Source: Leptobrachium leishanense (lineage: Eukaryota > Chordata > Amphibia > Anura > Megophryidae). From it: a DNA stretch of 64,000 bases. Numbering within the stretch: position 1 is the stretch's first letter; every line of letters begins with the position of its first letter. Under the pieces are notes generated by a model, which saw nothing but the letters and a program-made list of their open reading frames with translations, was not told the DNA's origin and ran no database searches. Positions 10,746-22,515 of the stretch are shown here, in pieces. The position numbers and the translations under genes are program-made. The DNA lies in NCBI GenBank assembly GCA_009667805.1, contig CM019068.1, positions 9,984,182 through 10,048,181 on the forward strand, written 5' to 3'.

Positions 10746-11935
10746 ATTGAGACAGGAAAACGTTTGACAAACCAACCCAGGAGGAAAGAGGGCCCTTTTT
10801 TTATTCCTATGGGAGTTTACACTCTAGAAGGGGGGGCATCCCAATAAACTGAATCGATAAAGCCGCGAGAGACGATATTTGAGCCAAGTTTTTAGCGGGA
10901 ATCGAAATGCCTGTAATCCCGAATTTTAATCTTCCAAACTGAAAGGCGGCAGAAAAAGGTGCCAATTTTGGGTCAAATTAAATGGATCCCTACGTTGGTA
11001 AATAAGCAGAGGGGTCGCCGTCTCTGCCCTTGAATTGAGCATGTCTTTACCCATAATGCCGGGGGTGCTGCAAGCCTGTACTATCTCAACGGCGTCAAAG
11101 TGACACAATGAATCAACTGCAGGAACGTGTCATTCATCATATCCCAAATGTGGAGAATTTACAGCGATCAGGACAGAGACGCGACTCACATGTTATCGGG
11201 CGTTTTAGGACTCGTTGGCCGCGATTCAGTGTCTTCATGCAGAGACTTTATAGCCGCCTTATGGTAAAACACATCCGTCGCAACTCGCGAGTGATCTCAA
11301 CGCGCAGAACGACCAACCGGAGCAAGAAAACCAACGTGAATTTGTATCATTTTGTTGGCAAAGCTTTTCAAATGTCGCTCGAAGGATGGTTTGGATCAAA
11401 GCCGACAGGATCCTAAACCCTCAGCACTGTCTGGCCGCGATGGAAATATAAACCATCAGGGATTTAATCCAGTATTGATCCAGTTTGGAGTCTGACCTCC
11501 TCTGCTGAGCATCAGATCCCAAACCTGTAGGAGGTAACACTTTCAAACATGCAATTGCTCCAAAATGCAGAAACACCTGATCTTTGTGTCTGTTGTGTAA
11601 AGCTTGATGAAGGGCCGGCAACAAAAAAGGCAGCAGCCGACTACAGACCGTATTCCGACCCAAAAAAATCCAGCACGAGCCGGTATCCGGTTGCAGCTCG
11701 CTATTAATGGCTGTATTCCAATCGGTGGCTCAAGTCGGAATATTTGTGAGTCGCTCACAGATATCAGGCAGCAGCACCACCACGTGTATCATCTCCTGGA
11801 GTCCATACGACTTCATGGAGTGAAGTGCAAACCTGTGCGAGCTCTGGTGACCAGCGGAAAACAGGAATGGAGGAAGAACATTGGGAACTATTTGCTGCAT
11901 GTGAATAGAGGAAGCGTCAGATTGTGCCGCCCTCA
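10746..11935. other. Unrecognised, apparently unique sequence
   Basis: No element boundary is seen here. Open frames at 11108-11416 (102 codons, basic) and 11604-12119 (171 codons, running into repeat R1) have no recognisable domain and no conserved splice context. I do not call them genes. Confidence 0.45.
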
Positions 11936-12364
11936 GTATCTTTCCATCACTTGCTCCTCACTGTGTGGCTTTGGGCATAGAATGAAAGGAATAGGTCAGA
12001 CCTCCAATAATCTGACTAATTGCATTGTGTGGGATGTCTGCAAAGGACATGACCAGGGGGTAAAGTGTTATCAGTCCACTATCAGATCTAATTCAGTTGC
12101 CATCTCTTATCTTGGGTAGCCTAGACAGCACAATAGATCTCTTGCAGCCTTGTCTAAACATTCCCTCCCTAACCCCCATTGCCTCTTTATTACTGTTTAT
12201 ATTATACCACAGCTGTAAAGCGAGACTTGCCATAATATTTTGGTAAATGTTGCATCATGGGAAAAATCCACAAACTGGAACCAGGAGATAAAAAAAAAAC
12301 ACCTTGATTTATTTATCCTTTTTAAATGCAGTTACTTCAAACAAAAAAAAATAACAGCAGCATG

Positions 12365-12626
12365 TGTTAAATAAAGCATTTTATAAAGTGTTTTATAATG
12401 TTTTATCATGTGTTTTATAATGAGCTTTATCATGTGTTTTAAAAGTGTTTCATGTTTTATCAGGTGTTTGTGTTTCATCATGTTTTATAATGTGTTTATA
12501 AAGTGTTTTATAATGTGTTTTATAATGTTTATCATGTGTTTAATGTGTTCATAAAGTGTTTATCATGTGTTTTATAACGTATTTTATAATGTGTTATAAA
12601 GTATCTTATAATGTTTTTTACAATAT
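12365..12626. repeat. AT-rich minisatellite within R1 (TGTTTTATAATG type)
   Basis: Irregular 10-14-bp units of GTGTTTTATAATG and GTGTTTTATCATG. The array continues on the far side of the Tc1 element at 14253-14345. Copies 2 and 3 of R1 have only a few units at this position, so the expansion is specific to this copy. Confidence 0.8.
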
Positions 12627-12627
12627 A

Positions 12628-14250
<1,623 letters not shown>

Positions 14251-14432
14251 TATTTAGCATGTGTTTTATGTTTTATCAAGTGTTTTATAATGTATTTTAT
14301 AATATGTTTTATCATGTGTTTATAATGTATTTTATAATGTGTTTTTCTTTGTAATGCACAAGTAGTCTAGTTTCAGCTTATGTTAGTGGTACATTTTAAT
14401 GTGATTTATGAATAATAAGAAGTACCGTATTT

Positions 14433-14503
14433 TTCGCTCCATAAGACGCACTTTTCTCCCCCCGAAAAGTGGGGGGAAAAGTGGGTGCGTCTTATGGAGC
14501 GAA
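14433..14503. repeat. Terminal-repeat hairpin
   Basis: The left TIR (14433-14463) is followed after a 7-base loop by its own inverted copy (14471-14503). The left end therefore folds back on itself with about 31-bp arms. The inner arm duplicates the right-end sequence GCGTCTTATGGAGCGAA. Confidence 0.9.
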
Positions 14504-14512
14504 TGCCCCATG

Positions 14513-14730
14513 ATATGCCTCAGCTCACCTGCCGCCGCCGCGTTCGGCTCCCTCTGAGCGTGCGTCCGGCGGCAAGGAGCTTGGACACTCGCCTGGGGGA
14601 GCCACGTGACCGCGATCTCGCGAGATCGCGGTCACGTGGCTCCCCCAGGCGAGTGCCCAAGCTTCCTGCCGCCGGACGCACGCTCAGAGGAGCTGAACGC
14701 GGCGGCGGCGGCAGGTGAGCTGAGGCATAT
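14513..14730. repeat. GC-rich 218-bp near-perfect palindrome
   Basis: The arms of about 108 bp meet at CGATCTCGCGAGATCG, centred at 14620/14621. They contain several CpG-rich blocks such as GCCGCCGGACGCACGC and GTCACGTGGCTCCCCCAGGC. A few mismatches and a 2-bp length difference separate the arms. There is essentially no spacer. Confidence 0.93.
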
Positions 14731-15253
14731 CCATGAGCTGCTGGGGCAGTATCCATGTGTGAGCTGGGGCATATCCATGAGCTGGGGCAGTATATCCATG
14801 AGCTGGGGCAAATCCATGTGTGAGCTGGGGCATTATCCATGAGCTGGTGCAAATCCCATGAGCTGGGGCATATCCATGTGTGAGCTGGGGCAAATCCATG
14901 TGTGAGCTGGGGCAATATCCAGGTGAGAGCTGGGGCAAATCCATTTGCTGCGGCAAATCCATGAGCTGGGGCATTATCCATGTGTGAGCTGGGGCATATC
15001 CGTGAGCTGGGGCATATCCATGAGCTGGGGCATATCCATGAGCTGGGGCATTATCCATGTGTGAGCTGGGGCATATCCATGTGTGAGCTGGGGCATATGT
15101 GTGAGCTGGGGCAATATCCATGTGTGAGCTGGGGCAGTATCCATGAGCTGGGGGGCATATCCATGTGTGAGCTGGGGCATATGTGTGAGCTGGGGCAATA
15201 TCCATGTGTGAGCTGGGGCAGTATCCATGAGAGGAGCTGGGGCAATATCCATT
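14731..15253. repeat. 18-22-bp minisatellite in the TIR element
   Basis: Units are CCATGAGCTGGGGCATAT and the longer CCATGTGTGAGCTGGGGCAT. The reverse complement of this unit (CAGCTCATGGATATTGCCC) forms the internal array of the unrelated hAT element at 19349-20666, and a short stretch of it is in the hAT copy at 21588-22222. Confidence 0.9.
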
Positions 15254-15322
15254 ATTACACTATTTGATTCAGAATATTTATTTCTTATGGTCAGGTGCGT
15301 CTTATGGAGCGAAAAATACGGT

Positions 15323-16448
15323 AAATGTCTGAAAAGACAAAAGATCTTTGCACCCAAAAAACTGAAATTTTTATAACAACATAATTTACATTTTACATAA
15401 AATTATTTATTTTTTTATACATTTAGTGAATATACACAATACCAATTTATAAAGTATGTTAAAAGCGGCTTCCGTTGTATTTTATGGTTTTAGCAGCTGG
15501 TCCACTTTTCATTTTGTGTTTCATTGAAATTTTTCATATTTTTTTTCTTAAAAATATTAAAAAAGGTAAAATCTGGTTTGAAAGAAATAAAAAGAATGAA
15601 AAATTTCAATGAAACACAAAAAAAAATCTAAGTGACGAGTCGTTTCATTAAGGACTATAGGATGGCGCCAGGGAAACATCCCATGGAGGTGTGTGAGCCA
15701 GTCCTGTTAAGAGCTGTCCCTTTAAACGCCGGGTGTGATTTCCTGACTTGACCTTCAAGTACCGACATCCCCGATAAACAAAATACCTCTTTTCATGAAA
15801 GGTAACCAGCCCGAGCAACTGCTTGCAGCCTGCCAAAACCCAGCGGTACATGCCAGGAAACAATCGCCCTGTGTCGTTAGCGTTTTCACTTAAACAGCTG
15901 CAAAAAGTGGACAAAAGATTAATTGTGTGAGCGCTGCCAGGGAGAGGGAGCACACAGTGTATGTGTTAAGGGAAAGATCTGGAGGAAGAGACCCCAGAGG
16001 TGTCCGAGGAGCCGTACCAGAAGAGGAAAGGCCAAATGGCACCAACTCAACTATGTCTCAAGGACTGGACAGCTGGCACGCCGGCGATGTGATATTTCGA
16101 GGACTTTCTATTTGTTCTGGCAATGAAAGCGATCAAACGGCAATTACCATTAAAAGGACTCGCACATCTCAGACGCTCGGCCCCCGCGAGCGGCTCCTCT
16201 GGACGCCAAGCGTTAGCAAAGCTCTGAGCCTCGTCCCAAACTGGATCCCAAACATACATCAGAAGTAATGAGAACATACATGAGCGATGCTTAGATTGCA
16301 AGCTCTTCTGCCAGAGTTATCACCATTCAGGGCCACTTCTAGTATTTGAGGGGCCCCAGGTGAGCACATTTTTTGGGGCCCCTCGTCATACTTATATACT
16401 CCACCTGTTTTCACACACAGACCTCCCATATTCCGACCTCTCACAAGA
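15323..16448. other. Unrecognised sequence with a small fold-back
   Basis: An inverted pair at 15512-15537 and 15597-15622 has about 25-bp arms around TGTTTCATTGAAATTTTTCA with a 59-bp AT-rich spacer. It may be a small fold-back MITE. The remainder shows no gene. The 113-codon frame at 15927-16268 has no recognisable domain. GGGGCCCC-type blocks near 16352-16382 precede the next array. Confidence 0.45.
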
Positions 16449-18170
16449 TTCACACCCGTGACCCCGCTCACTCCCAGATACACACCCGTGACCCCGCTCA
16501 CTCCCAGATACACACCCGTGACCCCTCACTCCCAGATACACACCCGTGACCCCGCTCACTCCCAGATACACACCGTGACCCCGCTCACTCCCAGATACAC
16601 ACCCGTGACCCCGCTCACTCCCAGATACACACCCGTGACCCCTCACTCCCAGATACACACCCGTGACCCCGCTCACTCCCAGATACACACCCGTGACCCC
16701 GCTCACTCCCAGATACACACCCGTGACCCCGCTCACTCCCAGATACCACCCGTGACCCCTCACTCCCAGATACACACCCGTGACCCCGCTCACTCCCAGA
16801 TACACACCGTGACCCCGCTCACTCCCAGATACACACCCGTGACCCCTCACTCCCAGATACACACCCGTGACCCCGCTCACTCCCAGATACACACCCGTGA
16901 CCCCGCTCACTCCCAGATACACACCCGTGACCCCGCTCACTCCCAGATACACACCCGTGACCCCTCTCACTCCCAGATACACACCCGTGACCCCTCACTC
17001 CCAGATACACACCCGTGACCGCTCACTCCCAGATACACACCCGTGACCCCTCACTCCCAGATACACACCCGTGACCCCTCACTCCCAGATACACACCTGT
17101 GACCCCTCTCACTCCCAGATACACACCCGTGACCCCTCACTCCCAGATACACACCCGTGACCCCTCACTCCCAGATACACACCCGTGACCCCTCTCACTC
17201 CCAGATACACACCCGTGACCCCTCACTCCCAGATACACACCCGTGACCCCTCACTCCAGATACACACCCGTGACCCCGCTCACTCCCAGATACACACCCG
17301 TGACCCCTCTCACTCCCAGATACACACCCGTGACCCCTCACTCCCAGATACACACCCGTGACCCCTCACTCCCAGATACACACCCGTGACCCCGCTCACT
17401 CCCAGATACACACCCGTGACCCCTCACTCCCAGAGATACACACCCGTGACCCCTCACTCCCAGATACACCACCGTGACCCCGCTCACTCCAGATACACAC
17501 CCGTGACCCCACTCACTCCCAGATACACACCCGTGACCCCTTTCACTCCCAGATACACACCCGTGACCCCTCTCACTCCCAGATACACACCCGTGACCCC
17601 TCACTCTCAGATACACACCCGTGACCCCTCTCACTCCCAGATACACACCCGTGACCCCGCTCACTCCCAGATACACACCCGTGACCCCTCTCACTCCCAG
17701 ATACACACCCGTGACCCTGCTCACTCCCAGATACACACCCCTGACCCCTCTCACTCCCAGACACCCCTGACCCCTCTCACTCTCAGATACACACCCCTGA
17801 CCCCTCTCACTCCCAGACACCCCTGACCCCTCTCACTCTCAGATACACACCCCTGACCCCTCTCACTCCGACCCCCGATCCCTCTCACTCTCAGATACAC
17901 ACCCCTGACCCCTCTCACTCCGACACCCCGATCCCTCTCACTCTCAGATACACTCCCTTGACCCCCCATCTTCCCACCTCTCCCCAGATACATAATCCTG
18001 ACCCCTCTCACTCCCAGACACCCCTGACCCCTCTCACTCTCAGATACACACCCTTGACCCCCCCATCTTCCCACCTCTCCCCAGATACACACCCCTGACC
18101 CCTCTCACCCCCAGATAGACACCCCTGACTCTTCTTGCCCTGAGATAGACATCCCCTCTCCCCCAGATAG
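16449..18170. repeat. 30-bp minisatellite, about 58 units
   Basis: Units are GATACACACCCGTGACCCC then GCTCACTCCCA, with 28-bp variants lacking GC. Units to about 17700 are nearly uniform. From there to 18170 they diverge stepwise (CCCTGACC for CCGTGACC, TCTCAG for TCCCAG, and inserted CATCTTCCCACC stretches). Frames of 146-196 codons on both strands are artefacts. Confidence 0.93.
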
Positions 18171-18435
18171 GGAGGTAGTGGTCACCGACACTTTTAATCA
18201 CACGGAGGGTGTCAGCAGTGGTGTGGGGCCCCCCCAAAGTACAGGGCCCAAGGTGCACCCGGCTCGCCCCACCCAAAGTTGAAGCCAATCACCATTACTC
18301 AATATCACACTTTTCATACCATGGTTCCTCATAATGTCTGGATCCGCTTCTCTTAATCCACTGTTACATTATTATTTTTTTAAACACATGAAATAAAAAA
18401 AGCTTTTGAAGAAACTTAAAAAAAAAAAAAAAATG

Positions 18436-19320
18436 GAGAGAACAGCAGAGAAATGTCAGTGAAATACAGTGCTGTTCGAGGGCAGGGAAATACGGTGCCT
18501 GTTCGGCAGCAGTGAAATACGGTGCCTGTTTGGCGGCAGTGAAATAGGGGGCTGTTCGGCCGCAATGAAATACGGTGCTGTTCAAGGGCAGTGAAATACG
18601 GTGCCTGTTCGGCGGCAGTGAAATACGGTGCCTGTTCGGCGGCAGTGAAATACGGTGCTGTTCGGCGGCAGTGAAATCCCCCATAGAGAAGCAATGGTTA
18701 ATCTATTCACATTGAACAGCAGAGAAATGTCAGTGTAATGTCATGATGTTCAGTGGTTTCATTCGGCAGGTTTAATCAGCGAATCCCATAGGTTTCAATG
18801 TTAAAAATATTACCGGTTTTATACAATATCGAATTTAATTTGCCACAAAAAGTCTGTTTTTTTAGGATGTTTTAGGAATTTTTTAGTATTTTTTCGACAA
18901 AAAAAAATCAGATTTTTTTTTAAATAGTATTTTCTTTTTTCTGTAACAGCCCTTTTTATTATCATTCATTGGATCTTTATATGTAAATTCCGGGCATTTT
19001 CCTCCAATAGTTTTTTGCAAACAGTGTTTAAAATTTGACACTTTCAATCGTTTTTTTTTGTTTTTTTGCCCTGTTCGTCGGCTTGTCGGCACTGTGTTTG
19101 TGTATTTTTTTTGGCTGTTTTGCAACAGATCATCTGCTTTTTTTGGATGCGTTCGGCATTTTCTGCGTTTCATGCAGCGGTTTTTTGGATGTAGCCTGCG
19201 GCTTTTCCCTGCACTTCAGGGACCCTGCGGTGAGTGGAGAATTCACTGCAGGGTCAGGGAATTTGAATCCCCAAACAAAGGGGAACGAAAGAGCACTGAA
19301 ATTCCGGTAAAATAACCCTG
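18436..19320 (-). mobile_element. Family B element, copy c, reverse orientation, one end lost
   Basis: The plus-strand right end reads GAGCACTGAAATTCCGG and then AAAATAACCCTG, a family B terminus. The plus-strand left end stops inside the internal array, directly after an A-rich tract at about 18417-18433, so the other terminus is missing. The blocks match copies b and g. The 26/27-bp unit occurs about 8 times at 18450-18680. Confidence 0.72.
18450..18680. repeat. 26/27-bp array inside family B copy c, about 8 units
   Basis: Same unit as at 9254-9845 (GGCGGCAGTGAAATACGG, then TGCCTGTTC). It gives an intermediate array length within the family. Confidence 0.88.
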
Positions 19321-19348
19321 ATAGTAACAAAACGAAAGGCATGAAATC
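19304..19348. repeat. Inverted duplication, arm 1
   Basis: This segment covers the end of family B copy c and 28 bp of its flank (ATAGTAACAAAACGAAAGGC, then ATGAAATC). Its reverse complement is found at 19904-19949, inside the hAT element that begins immediately after arm 1. The flanking portion matches exactly, and the match continues into the element terminus. Confidence 0.88.
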
Positions 19349-19554
19349 TAGGGATGCACCGATACCACTTTTTTAAGACCGAGTACGAGTACCGATACTT
19401 TTTTCAAGTACTCACCGATACCAAGTACCGATACTTTTATATTATGTCATGTGACCACTTTCCAATAAGAACAGACCTCATATAAAAATGCCCCCCAGCT
19501 CACATGTATATATCCCCCCCTAGACATATATATATATATATATATACAGAATGC

Positions 19555-19890
19555 CCCCCAGCTCCCATGGATTATGCCCCCAGCTCTGATGGATATTGCC
19601 CCAGCTCATAGATATTAGCCCAGCTCATGGATATTGCCCCCAGCTCATGGATATGCCCCCAAGCTCTCATGGATATTGCCCCAGCTCATGGATATTGCCC
19701 CCAGCTCTTGGATATTGCCCTCAGCTCATGGATATTGCCCCCCAGCTCATGGATATGCCCCAGCTCATGGATATTGCCCGAGCTCATGGATATGCCCCCA
19801 GCTCATGGATATGCCCCGAAGCTCTCATGGATATTGCCCCAGCTCGTGGATATGCCCCAGCTCATGGATATTGCCCCCCAGCTCAGACCC
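19555..19890. repeat. 18-20-bp minisatellite inside hAT copy 1
   Basis: Units resemble CAGCTCATGGATATTGCCC. They are the reverse complement of the array at 14731-15253 in a different element type. Frames of 102-117 codons over it are artefacts. Confidence 0.88.
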
Positions 19891-19903
19891 CAGACCAGAC
19901 ATG

Positions 19904-19970
19904 ATTTCATGCCTTTCGTTTTGTTACTATCAGGGTTATTCACAGAGCACTGAAATTCCACCGGGAGTCC
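19904..19970. repeat. Inverted duplication, arm 2
   Basis: Reverse complement of arm 1: GATTTCATGCCTTTCGTTTT, then GTTACTATCAGGGTTATTC, then the family B subterminal sequence CAGAGCACTGAAATTCC. It lies between the hAT element's internal array and the solo LTR. It is absent from hAT copy 2, so it was acquired by copy 1. Confidence 0.85.
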
Positions 19971-19975
19971 CCCGT

Positions 19976-20391
19976 TGTCAGGGTTAGGGATGGTACCAGG
20001 GTGGCACCAGGGGTGAGGGGAGTATGAGCCCAGCGTGCAGTGGTCTGCACAAATAAACAGAAGGATAAGGGTAGATGTATATGGTGACTGACCAGGTTGA
20101 TTGCAGAAGGATGATGGGAATGATGGTTATAGTAGCAGGAGCCAAGAATGGGGAATCAGGATCAGGAATCAGAGTAGCAACAAAGCAACGGTGTTCACTC
20201 TACGTGAGTAAAAGCTGTAATGAACCAGCAATCTCTGAATGTGGGGTAGAGCCCTTTATTTCATGAGTCACGTGTGTTTTTGTGCTTAACTGTTCACTTG
20301 CTGGATGCTAGTTGCTGAATGCTGGTAACAGGGCAGGAACAGTACACGGATAGTACCACCAGGGGTATTCAGGATGGTGGCAACCATGACA
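19976..20391. mobile_element. Solo LTR, 416 bp, with perfect 5-bp duplication
   Basis: Begins TGTCAGGGTTAGGG and ends GGCAACCATGACA, giving the TG...CA ends and short TGTCA/TGACA inverted termini of an LTR. CCCGT lies directly on both sides (19971-19975 and 20392-20396), a 5-bp target duplication. An AATAAA near 20053 could be a polyadenylation signal. No internal retroelement genes are present, as expected after LTR-LTR recombination. A 5-bp duplication fits Gypsy-type elements and some endogenous retroviruses; strand and family are undetermined. Confidence 0.85.
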
Positions 20392-20666
20392 CCCGTGATC
20401 GCGGCTGGAGTCCTTCAACAAGCGCACGCGCGAAGACTTTGTCGGCATCGCTCGGGAAGGTAAGTATGCCGCGGAGAGCTCCAGGGGCGGCTGTCCGAAT
20501 GCCGATAGAGCATTCGAACAGCCGCCCCAGCCCCTCGGAAGCCGGCTCAATGCTGGCTTCCGGTATCGGGGGAAGTATCAGGGGTACTGCACGAGTACCA
20601 AGTACTCCTGCAGTACCCGGTATTGGCACCGATACCGATACTAGTATCGGTATCGGTGCAACCCTA

Positions 20667-20905
20667 ATAAAATCCACAGGCAATTTGGGGTAAAATCCAC
20701 TGATCCAATGTATAATAAAGTGACTTTTTTGTTTTCAAAACACGAACAAAGAAAATAAAAACGTATAACTGGTCAGCAGGTAATAAAACAATATAAGCAT
20801 GACCAGACGTAAGAAACAGGCTGCGCATCCTTATCCAAAATGCTCAGGACCAGTGGCAGACTACAGGTTTTTACAGATTTTGGAATCCTGCCAGGATTAC
20901 ACACA
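20667..20905. other. Short unrecognised spacer
   Basis: Sequence between the hAT copy 1 target duplication and the 52-bp array. No feature was identified. Confidence 0.4.
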
Positions 20906-21587
20906 GCAGGAGAACTGCACGGGATATGCTGCACAGTGCCAGCGATGGACACACACTGCAAAGCCCCAACGAGGGACATGCTGCACAATGTCAGTGAGGG
21001 ACACACACTGCAAAGCCCCAACGAGGGACATGCTGCACAATGTCTGTGAGGGACACACACTACAAAGCCCCAACTAGGGACATGCTGCACAGTGCCAGCG
21101 AGGGACACACACTGCAAAGCCCCAATGAGGGACATGCTGCACAGTGCCAGCGATGGACACACACTGCAAAGCCCCATCGAGGGACATGCTGCACAGTGCC
21201 AGCAAGGGACACACACTGCAAAGCCCCAACGAGGGACATGCTGCACAGTGCCAGCGAGGGACACACACTGCAAAGCCCCAACAAGGGACATGCTGCACAG
21301 TGCCAGCAATGGACACACACTGCAAAGCCCCAACGAGGGACATGCTGCACAGCGCCAGTGAGGGACACAAACTGCAAAGCCCCAGTGAGGGACATGCTGC
21401 ACAGTGCCAGCAAGGGACACACACTGCAGAGCCCCAATGAGGGACATGCTGCACAGTACCAGTGAGGGACACACACTGCAAAGCCCTAATGAAAGACATG
21501 CTGCACAGTGCCAGTGAGGGACACACACTGCAAAGCCCTAATGAGGGACATGCTGCACAGTGCCAGTGAGGGACACACACTGCAAAG
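20906..21587. repeat. 52-bp minisatellite, left part, about 13 units
   Basis: Units of 52 bp contain GGGACACACACTGCAAAGCC and GACATGCTGCACAGTGCCAG. The array resumes at 22223 after hAT copy 2. Frames of 138-327 codons (Cys/His-rich) are repeat artefacts despite their zinc-finger-like look. Confidence 0.93.
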
Positions 21588-22222
21588 TAGGGATGCACCG
21601 ATACCACTTTAAGACCGAGTACGAGTACCGATACTTTTTAAAAGTACTCACCGATACCGAGTACCGATACTTTTCTTTAATGTCATGTGACGCTTTCCAA
21701 TAAGAACAGACCATATAAAAATGCCCCCAGCTCACATGTATATACCCCCCCAAGATATATATATTCATACTGCCCCAGCTCATGGGATATTGCCCCAGCT
21801 CATGGATTTGCCCCAGCTCACACATGGATATGCCCCGGCTCACACTTACTTCATACTTACCTTCCTGAGTGACGCCGGGAAAGTTTCTGCGCGTGCGCTC
21901 GTTGAAAGGCCCCCAGCCGCGATCACATGGTCCCACGTGGTCGTGGCTGGGGTCCTTCCAACGAGCGCACGCACGAAGACTTTCCCGGCGTCGCTCAGGA
22001 AGGTAAGTATAAAACAATGCGGAGAGCAGCTGCAGGGCCTGTCCGAATGCCGATAGAGCATTCGGACAGCCGCCCCAGCCCCTCGGATGCCGGCAAGCCG
22101 GCTCAATGCCGGCTTCCAGTATCGGGGAAAATATCGGGGGTACTGCATGAGTACCAAGTACTCCTGCAGTACCCAGTATCGGCACCGATACCGATACTAG
22201 TATCGGTATCAGTGCAAACCTA
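21588..22222. mobile_element. hAT non-autonomous element, copy 2 (635 bp)
   Basis: Same termini as copy 1 (TAGGGATGCACCGATACC on the left, GTGCAAACCTA on the right). The target duplication CTGCAAAG is perfect at 21580-21587 and 22223-22230, and is part of the 52-bp repeat unit. The interior has a near-palindromic block around 21890-21990 with AACGAGCGCACGC on one side and GCGTGCGCTCGTT on the other. Only two or three units of the CAGCTCATGGAT module are present. Confidence 0.93.
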
Positions 22223-22515
22223 CTGCAAAGCCCCAACGAGGGACATGCTGCACAGTGCCAGCAAGGGAGACACACTTCAAAACCCCAACGAGGGACATGC
22301 TGCACAGTACCAGCGAGGTAGACATACTGCAAATCCCCAACGAGGGAAATGCAGCACAGCGGCCAGAGAGGGATACACAATGCAAAGCCCCAACGAGGGA
22401 GACACACTGCAAAGCCCCAATGAGGGACATGCTGCACAGCGCCTGTGAGGGAGACACACTGCACAGCGCCAGTGAGGGACATGATGCACAGCGCCAGCAG
22501 CGAGGGACATGCTGG
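22223..22515. repeat. 52-bp minisatellite, right part
   Basis: Continuation of the 20906-21587 array. Units here are more divergent (CTTCAAAACCCC, GGGAGACACAC) and shorten toward the end. Confidence 0.88.

Larger units (their letters stand above)
14424..15322. mobile_element. TIR element with hairpin end, palindrome and minisatellite (about 0.9 kb)
   Basis: Termini ACCGTATTTTTCGCTCCATA (left) and the reverse complement ending GAAAAATACGGT (right) are matched over about 28 bp. TA sits at both edges and may be the target duplication, which would suggest a Tc1/mariner-related MITE. In order it holds a terminal hairpin (14433-14503), a 218-bp palindrome (14513-14730), an 18-22-bp array (14731-15253) and the right terminus. 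No coding sequence. Frames of 60-170 codons are repeat artefacts. Confidence 0.8.
19349..20666. mobile_element. hAT non-autonomous element, copy 1, with nested insertions
   Basis: Termini TAGGGATGCACCGATACC and the complement ending GTGCAACCCTA. The flanking 8-mers ATGAAATC (19341-19348) and ATAAAATC (20667-20674) agree at 7 of 8 positions, matching the 8-bp duplication of hAT elements. Many GTACCGATACTT and GTATCGGTATCGG subterminal motifs are present. The interior holds an array (19555-19890), an inverted copy of upstream flank (19904-19970) and a solo LTR (19976-20391). Copy 2 at 21588 lacks the last two and is 635 bp. Confidence 0.88.

Noticed and set aside
11108..11416. 102-codon basic open frame
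   Set aside because: No domain, no splice or promoter signs; length is compatible with chance.
15927..16268. 113-codon open frame
   Set aside because: No recognisable domain, overlapping frames on the other strand, no gene context.
20906..22515. CRISPR-like array of regular repeats
   Set aside because: No unique spacers; the entire 52-bp unit repeats, and the surroundings are eukaryotic transposons.
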